Shown piece after piece: positions 1 through 6,594 of a DNA stretch of 22,466 nt; position 1 is the first letter of the stretch, and every line of letters starts with the position of its first letter. The position numbers were made by a program, and so were the translations under genes. This stretch comes from Ruminococcus sp. AF41-9 (GTDB taxonomy: Bacteria > Bacillota > Clostridia > Lachnospirales > Lachnospiraceae): assembly GCF_003477525.1 (NCBI RefSeq), contig NZ_QUDO01000058.1, positions 1 to 22,466 of the forward strand, read 5' to 3'. Below the pieces are notes generated by a model, which was not told the DNA's origin, searched no databases, and was given only the letters and a program-made list of their open reading frames with translations.

Positions 1-277
1 AGTGGCTGATAAATTCGTCCAGACACTCTACGATATAGTCGGGAAGTTCCTCTATCATTTCATACATCTCATTGAGTTCTTCAATGGAAACATACTCGCC
101 AATCGCAATCGGGAAGTTGTCGGTATCATGAATTGCGTATTCCTCATACTGTTCATTCAAGCCGATTTTTTCTTTCACATCTTCTTCGTCAATGGGGAAC
201 GTGAACCAAGCACCGACTAAATAACCCTCATTGTATTTACCAAGATTAGCAATATAAACCGCCATATCATCAATCAT
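1..277 (-). CDS. ardA: Antirestriction protein ArdA (partial, C-terminus off the window)
   Basis: This is the first 92 residues of an ArdA protein, a DNA-mimic inhibitor of type I restriction that protects a conjugative element on entry into a new host. The N-terminus MIDDMAVYIANLGKYNEG and the following WFTFPIDEEDVKEKIG closely match my memory of Tn916 Orf18/ArdA, and the protein is acidic as expected of a DNA mimic. The ATG at 277 is preceded by a GAGGTGG Shine-Dalgarno; the in-frame ATG four codons later is a less likely start. It lies 17 bases after the stop of a second ArdA-like gene and is probably co-transcribed with it. The gene is cut by the window edge, so its integrity cannot be judged. 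Family assignment is firm; activity is inferred. Confidence 0.88.
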   Translation of the reverse strand, partial: MIDDMAVYIANLGKYNEGYLVGAWFTFPIDEEDVKEKIGLNEQYEEYAIHDTDNFPIAIGEYVSIEELNEMYEMIEELPDYIVECLDEFISH

Positions 278-294
278 AAGCACCACCTCATTTC

Positions 295-798
295 CTACTC
301 TGGCAGTTCAAAGATACCGTGTTCCGTCACTAAAAATTTCCCGTGTTCCTGCAAGTGAGAAGCGTAGGCTTCAAAGTCAAAGTAGTATTCTTGACAGTCC
401 TCGGATAAATGCTTGAATGTCGGGTCGTTCATCAGCTTTTGCCTTGCAACATCTATCATGCTTTTGCAGTCGGGATAAACCGTAATCACGTTCCTGCAAA
501 TATAAAGTGCTTCTAAATTTTCATACACCGTAAGTAGTGATACATATTCTTCCTGCATATCGCTTGAAAGCTGTCGGTACATAAACTCTAATTCGTTGAG
601 CTGATACACGCTGGTATGTTCGTGGACTTCATCAGCATAAGGCAACACCTTTTCGATAATACGGTAATCCCCACTTTCTGCACCGACACCTAACTTTTCT
701 TCAAACTCTGCAACATCTATCGGCAGGTCGAACCAGTATGATGTTGTTTCTTCGCCAGTTGTTCCTCTCGTTTCCACCAGCACCCTTGTTTCCTGCAT
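295..798 (-). CDS. ArdA-like antirestriction protein (second copy, diverged)
   Basis: A 167-residue acidic protein with the ArdA outline: a short N-terminal strand region, then YWFDLPIDVAEFEEKLG (about residues 21-37, equivalent to the WFTFPID segment of ArdA) and the QLNEL...Y segment near residues 66-74. Total length matches the roughly 166 residues of Tn916 ArdA. It is clearly diverged from the adjacent ardA and has a different C-terminal half, so it may target a different restriction system or be an ArdA-domain relative. The start at 798 has GAGG five bases upstream and lies inside the 3' end of the preceding orf19-position gene (82-base overlap), suggesting translational coupling. ArdA-type assignment comes from pattern and position; function is inferred. 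Confidence 0.7.
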   Translation of the reverse strand: MQETRVLVETRGTTGEETTSYWFDLPIDVAEFEEKLGVGAESGDYRIIEKVLPYADEVHEHTSVYQLNELEFMYRQLSSDMQEEYVSLLTVYENLEALYICRNVITVYPDCKSMIDVARQKLMNDPTFKHLSEDCQEYYFDFEAYASHLQEHGKFLVTEHGIFELPE

Positions 799-1013
799 TG
801 TTCCTCACGTCCTTTCTGTTGTTTCATCACATCTTTTATGGTCTGGTACGACATACCAAACACATACTTTGAAAAACCTTCTAACTGCCTTTCTTCATAG
901 TCGGCAGGGTTCAGTCGTTTCATTTCCTGCCACACCTTACGCTTGTAAGAGGGCAGGTCGGAAATGTATTCACAGCCGACTTTTGCCTGTATATCCTTAA
1001 AAATATCGCTCAT
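717..1013 (-). CDS. Small conserved protein at the Tn916 orf19 position
   Basis: A 98-residue soluble, lysine- and glutamate-rich protein of unknown function, beginning MSDIFKDIQAKVGCEYISDL. The ATG at 1013 is chosen over an upstream one (1061) because GGAG sits seven bases before it and the upstream start would lie in a terminator hairpin. It sits between the relaxase/TcpD block and ardA, where Tn916 carries orf19. The last roughly 27 residues (after KGREEQ) overlap the next gene and look less constrained (CRKQGCWWKREEQLAKKQHH), so the ancestral protein may have been shorter. No catalytic motif is visible. It must be transcribed from far upstream or through terminator A, since no promoter is evident between that hairpin and this start. 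Confidence 0.6.
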   Translation of the reverse strand: MSDIFKDIQAKVGCEYISDLPSYKRKVWQEMKRLNPADYEERQLEGFSKYVFGMSYQTIKDVMKQQKGREEQCRKQGCWWKREEQLAKKQHHTGSTCR

Positions 1014-1043
1014 TTCATCACTCCAATCTGAAATTTTGGTAAG

Positions 1044-1075
1044 AAAAAAGCAGTCAATCATAAGACTAACTGCTT
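1044..1075 (-). terminator. Intrinsic terminator A after the DUF2975-XRE cassette
   Basis: On the minus strand a 12-bp stem (AAGCAGTTAGTC / GATTGACTGCTT, two G-T wobbles) with a 4-base loop is followed by TTTTTT. It lies 27 bases after the XRE stop and about 30 bases before the orf19-position start. Its sequence (1038-1075) matches terminator C (5694-5731) at 37 of 38 positions. Confidence 0.85.
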
Positions 1076-1101
1076 TGTGTGTATGGATATGAAATTGTAT
1101 T

Positions 1102-1317
1102 TTATTCTTCTATGTCTTTCTGATATTCCAATATATCCCCTGGTTGACAATCCAGTGCTTTGCAAATAGCATTTAGCGTAGAGAAGCGAATAGCACTTAC
1201 TTTACCTGTTTTGATTTTGGATAAATTGACATTTGCAATGCCAACCTTTTCTGATAGTTCATTTAAGCTTATTTTTCTATCAGCCATCATTCTATCAAGT
1301 CTTAAAATTATTGCCAT
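1102..1317 (-). CDS. YozG-like XRE (Cro/C1) transcriptional regulator
   Basis: A 71-residue protein consisting of little more than one helix-turn-helix domain: MAIILRLDRMMADRKISLNE then ELSEKVGIANVNLSKI (recognition region about residues 21-36) and a C-terminal CQPGDILEY, typical of the small HTH_26/YozG regulators. An AAGGAGA Shine-Dalgarno is six bases before the ATG. It follows the DUF2975 membrane gene by 12 bases, and the pair is a recurrent two-gene unit in Firmicutes; the membrane protein is thought to signal to or restrain the regulator, though that is not shown here. The likely target is its own promoter at 1868-1895, flanked by two identical 11-base repeats. Terminator A closes the unit. 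Family call is firm; targets are inferred. Confidence 0.85.
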   Translation of the reverse strand: MAIILRLDRMMADRKISLNELSEKVGIANVNLSKIKTGKVSAIRFSTLNAICKALDCQPGDILEYQKDIEE

Positions 1318-1329
1318 ATCTTATCTCCT

Positions 1330-1836
1330 TTATAGTGTTTCATCTATCTCTTGTTGTAACTCACACCCATAATCAAAAATGAGAGAAATACAGTACAAGA
1401 TAAGGGCAAACAAGGCACACATAAAGAATGATGAAAACACCATCTTAAATACAGAGAGTACGGAAAATACAGCAAATAATAGAACATACAGTGCTATTTT
1501 GCGTATCTGAATAGCTGTTGTGTTTGTAAAAGGAGAATGTCCTTTGCTGATACACCCAAATATTCTTTTGGCGTTATATAAGGCTAAAAAGATACAAATA
1601 AACTCTCCAAGAACGCAAATGAAAAAGAATATACATTGTCCAAAACTAAGAGTTTGACCTGCTTTAATAGCAGTTTCCCACGCTTCTAGGAATATCTCCG
1701 AGAAAAAAAGTTTGGCACAAACGAAAACCATAATTCCTGCAAATAATAATACACTCATTATACCGAAAATAATACAGCCAATGCTAAGAAGTATGGAGAT
1801 AAAACGAGCAGATTTTCTCAATGGTTTTTCTTTCAT
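1330..1836 (-). CDS. DUF2975 family membrane protein
   Basis: A 168-residue integral membrane protein with four predicted hydrophobic spans (about residues 12-40, 62-86, 110-130 and 133-153), a basic N-terminus (MKEKPLRKSARF) and an acidic C-terminus (LQQEIDETL). The motif KGHSPFTNT before the third span is characteristic of DUF2975. Start at 1836 with AAGGAG nine bases upstream. It is the first gene of a two-gene cassette with the downstream XRE regulator, read from a strong promoter (TTGACA, 16 bases, TATACT). The cassette interrupts the usual order of Tn916-type conjugation genes. Biochemical function unknown; a signalling partner for the regulator is an inference from gene pairing. Confidence 0.75.
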   Translation of the reverse strand: MKEKPLRKSARFISILLSIGCIIFGIMSVLLFAGIMVFVCAKLFFSEIFLEAWETAIKAGQTLSFGQCIFFFICVLGEFICIFLALYNAKRIFGCISKGHSPFTNTTAIQIRKIALYVLLFAVFSVLSVFKMVFSSFFMCALFALILYCISLIFDYGCELQQEIDETL

Positions 1837-1851
1837 AAGTAAAAGCTCCTT

Positions 1852-1906
1852 TCATTTCTTAACACACAGTATATCATTCTTTTTATTTTTGTCAATCATT
1901 TCTTAA
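1852..1906 (-). promoter_or_regulatory. Promoter with flanking direct repeats, DUF2975-XRE cassette
   Basis: On the minus strand TTGACA (1890-1895) and TATACT (1868-1873) are separated by 16 bases. The identical 11-mer TTAAGAAATGA occurs at 1896-1906, abutting the -35 box, and at 1852-1862, around the expected start of transcription, 44 bases apart. A repeated site on both sides of a core promoter is typical of autorepression by a small XRE protein; the regulator at 1102-1317 is the obvious candidate. Confidence 0.7.
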
Positions 1907-1945
1907 TGATAAACATTAAATATTTTATCATCAACATTATTATCG

Positions 1946-1980
1946 GTATAAAAAGCAGTCAATCCTTAGATTAACTGCTT
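1946..1980 (-). terminator. Intrinsic terminator B after the YrvL-like gene
   Basis: Minus-strand stem AAGCAGTTAATC / GATTGACTGCTT (12 bp, one wobble) with a 4-base loop, followed by TTTTTA. It closes the YrvL-like cassette and precedes the DUF2975 promoter. The 51 bases 1953-2003 match 1048-1098 (terminator A and its upstream flank) at about 45 positions. Confidence 0.8.
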
Positions 1981-2014
1981 TGGGCGTATAGATATGAAAT
2001 TGTGAAAGTAGTAT

Positions 2015-2461
2015 TTATCGAACTTCATCGTGCGGAATTTTTTTAATATCGCTAACCCCTAATAATGCAAATATTAGTGATATAACAAAAATAGATATAT
2101 CTTCTGCTGAAATAGTTTGCATACAATAATCTGTAATTCTCAATCCCCAAAAAGTTGCAAATGTGTCTAAGATTAAATAGAGTGCCATTGCTGTATAAAT
2201 AGATACTTTGTCTAAAGATAACAAAGCCTTTGGAAATGCACCAGCAATCAAGCCTAAAGGATAAGAAATAATTGTTGCAATAATAAAAAACAAAATAATA
2301 CTTCCGATAGAACGATATTCAAACCCAAACACTTTCATTATTGCACCACTTATTAGAGCTAAAACAGATAGTACGATAATAAATAAAACTCCACATAATA
2401 AAAGTGTTATTATCTTTTCTTTATGCTTTTCAAAAAATTCTTTCAATGTTTCACACTCCAT
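2015..2461 (-). CDS. YrvL-like membrane protein
   Basis: A 148-residue membrane protein: a charged N-terminus (KEFFEKHKEK), then hydrophobic spans at about residues 17-40, 53-80, 88-110 and 120-136, ending in a short polar tail. The SYPLGLIAGAFPKALLSL segment and four-helix outline resemble the YrvL family of small regulatory membrane proteins; I hold this family name moderately. It has its own promoter (2494-2522) and terminator (B) and so forms a one-gene cassette between the TcpD-like gene and the DUF2975 unit. The Shine-Dalgarno is weak (AGAAG close to the ATG). Composition is AT-richer than the conjugation genes around it, in keeping with an acquired insert. Function unknown. Confidence 0.55.
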   Translation of the reverse strand: MECETLKEFFEKHKEKIITLLLCGVLFIIVLSVLALISGAIMKVFGFEYRSIGSIILFFIIATIISYPLGLIAGAFPKALLSLDKVSIYTAMALYLILDTFATFWGLRITDYCMQTISAEDISIFVISLIFALLGVSDIKKIPHDEVR

Positions 2462-2493
2462 AACTTCTAAATTCTCGCTTTTTTCATATCCAC

Positions 2494-2522
2494 ATTATAA
2501 CATTCTCATATCAGCACTACAA
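2494..2522 (-). promoter_or_regulatory. Promoter of the YrvL-like gene
   Basis: Minus-strand TTGTAG (2517-2522) and a consensus TATAAT (2494-2499) separated by exactly 17 bases, 33 bases upstream of the start codon. It lies directly after the stop of the TcpD-like gene, marking the upstream border of the inserted cassette. Confidence 0.65.
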
Positions 2523-2529
2523 TAAAATT

Positions 2530-2751
2530 TTATGCACCGATAATCTTGTTGAACAGCTCTAACAGTACATCTTTCACACCACCAGCATTGAATACCAAGC
2601 CGACAGCAATTAAGGCAACTACTAAGAAACCGATAAGTTTGGAAAACTCACGTTTAAACCCTAAGTAGATACCGATAACCACGATCGCCATAAGCACTAA
2701 GCTCTGTGCGTTTGATAAAAACCATTGATATAAATTTTGTCCGAAATTCAT
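2530..2751 (-). CDS. TcpD-like conjugation membrane protein
   Basis: A 73-residue protein with two close hydrophobic spans (about residues 15-31 and 37-56) separated by a basic patch (GFKREFSK), start MNFGQNLYQWFLSNAQ. It matches the small TcpD-type proteins that accompany MobT and TcpA genes in Tn916-like elements, thought to be minor inner-membrane parts of the mating channel. The ATG at 2751 overlaps by a few bases the region just after the DUF3789 stop (2752), so the two are probably translationally coupled (AAGAAAGCGAGGACAA precedes the start). The gene belongs to the conjugation operon with orf20 and orf21. Role in transfer is from family context. Confidence 0.7.
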   Translation of the reverse strand: MNFGQNLYQWFLSNAQSLVLMAIVVIGIYLGFKREFSKLIGFLVVALIAVGLVFNAGGVKDVLLELFNKIIGA

Positions 2752-2887
2752 TTAATTGTCCTCGCTTTCTTTTAATTGTTTCATTTCATAGTCAGCTTCT
2801 TTGCCGACATTCAAAATACACATCAAGACTACGCCGATACCCATTCCCATAGATACCAGCAGGAAGTCTTTTAATAATACCCACATT
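2752..2887 (-). pseudogene. DUF3789 micro-gene, frameshifted after codon 2
   Basis: A good Shine-Dalgarno (AGGAGT) leads to ATG TGG at 2887, but the run GGGG at 2880-2883 puts the ATG out of frame with the body, giving a 31-residue nonsense product. With one G fewer the gene reads MWVLLKDFLLVSMGMGIGVV, then a polar tail ending in KESEDN: 44 residues with one membrane span, which matches DUF3789 proteins found between the MobT and TcpD genes of Tn916-like elements. The intact downstream frame ends at 2752, against the TcpD-like start. Either a real one-base insertion or a homopolymer sequencing error. No in-frame start lies upstream; an internal ATG (SMGMG) is the only alternative. Confidence 0.65.
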
Positions 2888-2898
2888 TTTTATCACTC

Positions 2899-4095
2899 CT
2901 AACTTTCCACCAAATCTTTTGCAGGGGTCGTCTGCTGTTTGATTATCATTTCATGCTTTTCTGTGAGCTTTGCCTGCTGTTCGATTGTTTCCATGTAGTC
3001 TGTACCGTTTCCCTTATCAATCTTTCTCAGCATTTTCAAGGTCGGTGCTACCTGCCTTTGTACCCACCGCAATGTACGGTCTAAGGTGTAAGGCTCTGGC
3101 TTTGTCGTCAGCTTCAAGCTCTGTCTGTTATCTCCGATAAACCAAGCCCAGCGGTCATTGAGTTTCCAGTCATTTTTTCGCTTGTCGGGTTCTTCATCAA
3201 CAAACCGCACATACTGGTTGATGATAGAAAATGCGGTCTGCTCTGCGTCATAATACGTCAGCAAATCTCGTACTGCATAATAGGCTCGTTCATTGCGAAG
3301 CCGTATCTCAAAACGGTTGATAATGTCAGCTTCTTCCAGAGGTGTCCCCAGCTTGACGTACTGCTCATAGTCCTTTTCATAGATACAGAAATACACATCT
3401 GATTTCAGCGAACCAAGATAAAGGGTACGTCCCATATATTCTCTGTCGTCCTCTCTGTGCTTGATAAGCTCGCCCGACTGGTAAAACTTATAGCTTCTGG
3501 ACTTTCCGATATATTCCCGTTTCCTGCATTTTTCCGCAAGCTCTGGAATATCCAAAATGCCCGTATGGTCGTTGATAGCAAGGTCGATACGCTTCATCAC
3601 ACCACCGTCTATAAGTGCGTCCATGAGGAAGTCATACCAGCTTCTTTGCTGTGCCAGCAGGTAACTTTCAAACTGCCTGCAACCACGCCCCTTTAATTCT
3701 AAAAGGACACCTTTTTCTTCGTCAGCCGACGTATAGATAAAGATGTCCCCTAAAGAGTAATGCTCCGTATAGCTGTAACGCCCGTAATCTTCATGGAGCA
3801 TATAGTTGATATTCAGTTTTAATATATCTTTGATGATGTGCTGTATATCCAGCGTGGGAAAACGAATTTTCACATAATCAAACAGCATGGTAAGCGGTGC
3901 TTCTGGATTGAACCTTGCCAGTTCTTTATGCAGAGTTTCCAGAAGTTCCTTTGACGGCTTCATTTTTCCGCTTTCTATCTTGTTGAGATATTCCCTTGTG
4001 ATACCAGAAGCCACCGCCAGCCTGCCTTGTGAGATACCGTAAGCAATCCGTTTCTCCCGTAATTCTTTTATCCATTGTTCTTCATTCAGAACCAT
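2899..4095 (-). CDS. mobT: Relaxase MobT (Tn916 Orf20), replication-initiation-factor family
   Basis: The 398-residue relaxase that nicks oriT to start conjugal transfer and rolling-circle replication of Tn916-like elements. Residues about 10-50 form an XRE helix-turn-helix (ISQGRLAVASGITREYLNKI), followed by the Rep_trans-type catalytic domain with recognisable segments LLELKGRGCRQFESYLLAQ, RIDLAINDHTGIL, VYFCIYEKDYEQY and TTKPEPYTLDRTLRW. Length and order match Tn916 Orf20 from end to end, so it appears complete. The start at 4095 has an unusual GGGGGT directly before the ATG and may be poorly initiated. The upstream 183 bases contain the oriT inverted repeat, and orf21 ends just beyond it, exactly as in Tn916. 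Relaxase assignment is firm from family knowledge. Confidence 0.92.
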   Translation of the reverse strand: MVLNEEQWIKELREKRIAYGISQGRLAVASGITREYLNKIESGKMKPSKELLETLHKELARFNPEAPLTMLFDYVKIRFPTLDIQHIIKDILKLNINYMLHEDYGRYSYTEHYSLGDIFIYTSADEEKGVLLELKGRGCRQFESYLLAQQRSWYDFLMDALIDGGVMKRIDLAINDHTGILDIPELAEKCRKREYIGKSRSYKFYQSGELIKHREDDREYMGRTLYLGSLKSDVYFCIYEKDYEQYVKLGTPLEEADIINRFEIRLRNERAYYAVRDLLTYYDAEQTAFSIINQYVRFVDEEPDKRKNDWKLNDRWAWFIGDNRQSLKLTTKPEPYTLDRTLRWVQRQVAPTLKMLRKIDKGNGTDYMETIEQQAKLTEKHEMIIKQQTTPAKDLVES

Positions 4096-4215
4096 ACCCC
4101 CAATCTGTCAAGTGTGAAGTTTTTTAAGGCGACTTCACAGCCGATTTTTACTGGGAAATCATGCCAGAAGCCTTATGTTTCCTATGTTTTTCGTCTATTG
4201 TCTATTTGCAAACGT

Positions 4216-4240
4216 ACCCCTCTGTTAGATACCGAGGGGT
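4216..4240. other. oriT core inverted repeat of the Tn916/ICEBs1 type
   Basis: Minus-strand arms ACCCCTC and GAGGGGT enclose GGTATCTAACA, placed between orf21 and mobT. Tn916 and ICEBs1 have an equivalent A(C)n ... CTAACAG ... (G)nT repeat as the relaxase nick region, with the nick near the TAACA segment. The cognate MobT is directly downstream. Exact nick position is not determined from this sequence. Confidence 0.82.
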
Positions 4241-4247
4241 TTTACCT

Positions 4248-4273
4248 GCTGGCGTGGCTTACGCCACACCAGC
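4248..4273. repeat. Second hairpin beside oriT
   Basis: GCTGGCGTGGC and GCCACACCAGC form an 11-bp stem with one C-A mismatch around a TTAC loop, 8 bases from the oriT core and 6 bases from the orf21 stop. It lacks a T tract on either strand, so it is more likely a relaxosome or accessory-protein site, or a strand-termination structure, than a terminator. Confidence 0.65.
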
Positions 4274-4278
4274 AACGG

Positions 4279-5673
4279 CTAGTCCGTGCCGTCGCCTTTC
4301 GCTTCGCACGTCGCCGTCCCGTCCTGCCTTGCTTGTGCAAGAGAGCCGATAGTCTGCAAAAAATCATGTCCTTTCGGGACTAAAGGCGTGTAAAACTCAC
4401 TGATAACACTTGTTCCCACATCACAATAGCCACGCCCCTTGATACGCTTCTGGAAAAACTGCTTTTTCACATCTGAACCAAACAGCATACCGTAACCTAA
4501 TTCGCTGATACGCCCAAGTCCCACACGGAAATTGAAGTTATCTCTGATACCGTCCGAGAAATACTTTGCGTCTGGACGCTGGCAGGCAACGATAAGGAAA
4601 TAACCTGCTTGTCGCCCTAACATAACGATTTTCTTTAACTGGCTAAGTAGGCTCACGCTTTCTTTTGTCCCCAGCATTTCAAAAAATGCCACATATTCAT
4701 CAAAGATAAGAAAGCAGGGTGGCAGTCCCAGATAGGCATAGTTTTCGCCCGTCTTATAGTTCGGGTGTCGCTTCATTTCCTCACTTCGCTGTACCATGCC
4801 CTCATAAAAGGCATTGACGCAATCTATCATTTCTTCTTTGGTGTGATACACATTTCCCATAACTGTCCCTAAGTCTGCAAGGTCAGCGTTCTTCGGGTCT
4901 AAGATATAAAGGACAGCGTTGGTATGCAGTAAGGCTTCAATGAGCGTCAGCAGAAAATAGGTTTTACCGCCACCAGTCCCACCAGCAATCAGAGCATGAG
5001 GGAGTGCGTCATATTCCCAGACAAGATTTTTCATCAGTCTAAGACAGCCGTTTTCTGCCCGTACTTCATCAATGGTAATGCGGTTCGCTATCATATCATA
5101 AAGCAGGGTATATTCGATATAGCCGTCATGCAGGGTCTTGTCGGTCAGCTCACAATACAAGCCACTTTCCAATTTATCCTCTAACCGTAAAAGCTGGTCT
5201 TGATATTTTCCTAATGTGATTTCACATCGGATATGAAGCAGTCCCTTTTCCATTTGATAATAAATCTTTGGAAACCAGACGATTTTTTCCCTTGATCTGC
5301 TTTGCAGGTCAGTAAAAAAAACGCTGTCTTGTATGGTATCGGCTTCATACCACTTATTTTCCAGTATCATTCTTGCCAGCTTTTGACGGTGCAGGAGCTT
5401 CTTGAAACTGTCGTAACAGAATCGGTAATACAGAAAAACGACCAATGCACAAACACCAGTCGCTATCAGTATGGTTATGAAGTTGTAAGGGGAGAGCGTC
5501 AAGCCGTTTTCTAACAAGCTGAAATGCTCCCAATCGGTACGCATGAGCTGTTTTATATTCAGTAGCAGAAGAACCGCCACGAATATAAACAGAAGCGTTC
5601 CTATGGAAAAATGGTAGACAAGGTGCTTGTCGCTGGCTCTGATACGGTGTCCTTTGTTCCAAATCTTACGCAT
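4279..5673 (-). CDS. orf21: FtsK/TcpA-type conjugation coupling ATPase (Tn916 Orf21)
   Basis: A 464-residue membrane ATPase of the FtsK/SpoIIIE-HerA class that couples the relaxase-DNA complex to the mating channel. Two N-terminal membrane spans lie at about residues 21-40 and 64-83. The motor domain shows Walker A GGTGGGKT at 231-238, Walker B FLIFDE at 321-326, and the VACQRPDAKYFSDGIRDN and GRGYCD segments of the family. Length matches Tn916 Orf21 (about 460). The ATG at 5673 has AGGAG about nine bases upstream. Terminator C sits just 26 bases before the start with no promoter between, so expression needs read-through from upstream. The C-terminus (DGTATCEAKGDGTD) extends into GC-rich sequence beside oriT. 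Assignment firm. Confidence 0.93.
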   Translation of the reverse strand: MRKIWNKGHRIRASDKHLVYHFSIGTLLFIFVAVLLLLNIKQLMRTDWEHFSLLENGLTLSPYNFITILIATGVCALVVFLYYRFCYDSFKKLLHRQKLARMILENKWYEADTIQDSVFFTDLQSRSREKIVWFPKIYYQMEKGLLHIRCEITLGKYQDQLLRLEDKLESGLYCELTDKTLHDGYIEYTLLYDMIANRITIDEVRAENGCLRLMKNLVWEYDALPHALIAGGTGGGKTYFLLTLIEALLHTNAVLYILDPKNADLADLGTVMGNVYHTKEEMIDCVNAFYEGMVQRSEEMKRHPNYKTGENYAYLGLPPCFLIFDEYVAFFEMLGTKESVSLLSQLKKIVMLGRQAGYFLIVACQRPDAKYFSDGIRDNFNFRVGLGRISELGYGMLFGSDVKKQFFQKRIKGRGYCDVGTSVISEFYTPLVPKGHDFLQTIGSLAQARQDGTATCEAKGDGTD

Positions 5674-5698
5674 AAATCAATCACTCCTTTCTGGGTAA

Positions 5699-5731
5699 GA
5701 AAAAAGCAGTCAATCCTAAGACTAACTGCTT
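5699..5731 (-). terminator. Intrinsic terminator C after the XRE-membrane regulator
   Basis: Minus-strand 12-bp stem AAGCAGTTAGTC / GATTGACTGCTT with a 4-base loop and a run of T, starting 6 bases after the regulator stop codon and ending about 25 bases before orf21. 5694-5731 is identical to 1038-1075 except for one loop base, although the two sites are 4.6 kb apart and follow unrelated genes. Confidence 0.87.
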
Positions 5732-5737
5732 ATATCA

Positions 5738-6496
5738 TTATTCGTGTTTTTTCCCAACAATATAGGTTGTTACTAACATTCCTATCAGCAAAATAATTAT
5801 AGCTGGATATTTTACAGTATTCCATAATGAAATGCCACCAACTAAAAAACTGATATAGCAAATAATAGGATATAGAATAGCAGTTCCTAATGTAAATACT
5901 CTAAATACTGTTAATACATATCCCCAGTTTGCATTATTAAAAGATAGCCCTGCCATGTGTATTCTGAAAATTCCTTGTGATACAAAATTAACTTTATTTG
6001 TATCATAATATGTCGGTAATAATTCTTTCGCAAAAATGCAAAGCCAACTTGCAAACAAAAGCATTAACAAAGATATATACAAACTATCTCCCATTTGTTC
6101 TATGGAAATTCCAGAAACAGTTAATAATATTGCCTCTATAACTACCACACCGATTGAGATAAGAAATGCAAATATCCAGTTCTTTTTTCGTTGATGAATT
6201 GTATCACGCAACGACAAGTCTAACGAGTTTACAACAAGAGTTTCTACCACATCACTATTTAATGTCTTGTTCTCTTTTAATTTTTCTCCTTGTAAAAGTT
6301 CTGTTACTGTAATACCAAGTATATCAGCAATAGGGATAAGTAATGTAACATTTGGCATACTGTTTCCACGTTCCCATTTACTAACTGTTTTATCCGACAC
6401 AAACAACTTATCTGCTAAGTCCTTTTGTGTCATTTGTTTTTCTTTTCGCACTTCGGCTAAAAATTGTCCAAATTTTTCATTGTTGATTTGATACAT
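5738..6496 (-). CDS. XRE-family regulator with C-terminal membrane domain
   Basis: A 252-residue protein: an XRE helix-turn-helix at about residues 8-63 (MTQKDLADKLFVSDKTVSKW and the downstream LGITVTELLQGE), a polar linker, then hydrophobic spans at about 107-128, 136-156, 194-218 and 228-246. This is the Firmicutes group of membrane-anchored XRE regulators, thought to sense envelope or membrane conditions. The ATG at 6496 is chosen because AGGAGG lies eight bases before it, while the GTG at 6505 would sit on the Shine-Dalgarno. It is a single-gene cassette with promoter and operator at 6510-6545 and terminator C, inserted between orf22 and orf21, which are adjacent in Tn916. Signal and target genes unknown. 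Confidence 0.82.
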   Translation of the reverse strand: MYQINNEKFGQFLAEVRKEKQMTQKDLADKLFVSDKTVSKWERGNSMPNVTLLIPIADILGITVTELLQGEKLKENKTLNSDVVETLVVNSLDLSLRDTIHQRKKNWIFAFLISIGVVVIEAILLTVSGISIEQMGDSLYISLLMLLFASWLCIFAKELLPTYYDTNKVNFVSQGIFRIHMAGLSFNNANWGYVLTVFRVFTLGTAILYPIICYISFLVGGISLWNTVKYPAIIILLIGMLVTTYIVGKKHE

Positions 6497-6509
6497 TTGT
6501 GCCACCTCC

Positions 6510-6545
6510 TATCGTTATTTTAACCATTTACGATAAGGTAGGCAA
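6510..6545 (-). promoter_or_regulatory. Promoter and likely operator of the XRE-membrane regulator
   Basis: Minus-strand TTGCCT (6540-6545) and TAAAAT (6517-6522) are 17 bases apart. The inverted repeat TATCGT / ACGATA (6510-6515 and 6530-6535) spans the -10 box, a natural site for autoregulation by the XRE protein encoded next. Confidence 0.6.
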
Positions 6546-6594
6546 TCTACTAACGGGAGAGTACCTCTATTTTTCTAACTTATGAGGAGAATTT

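Noticed and set aside
5354..5662. Minus-strand frame inside orf21
   Set aside because: Out-of-frame shadow of the coupling ATPase with no independent start signal.
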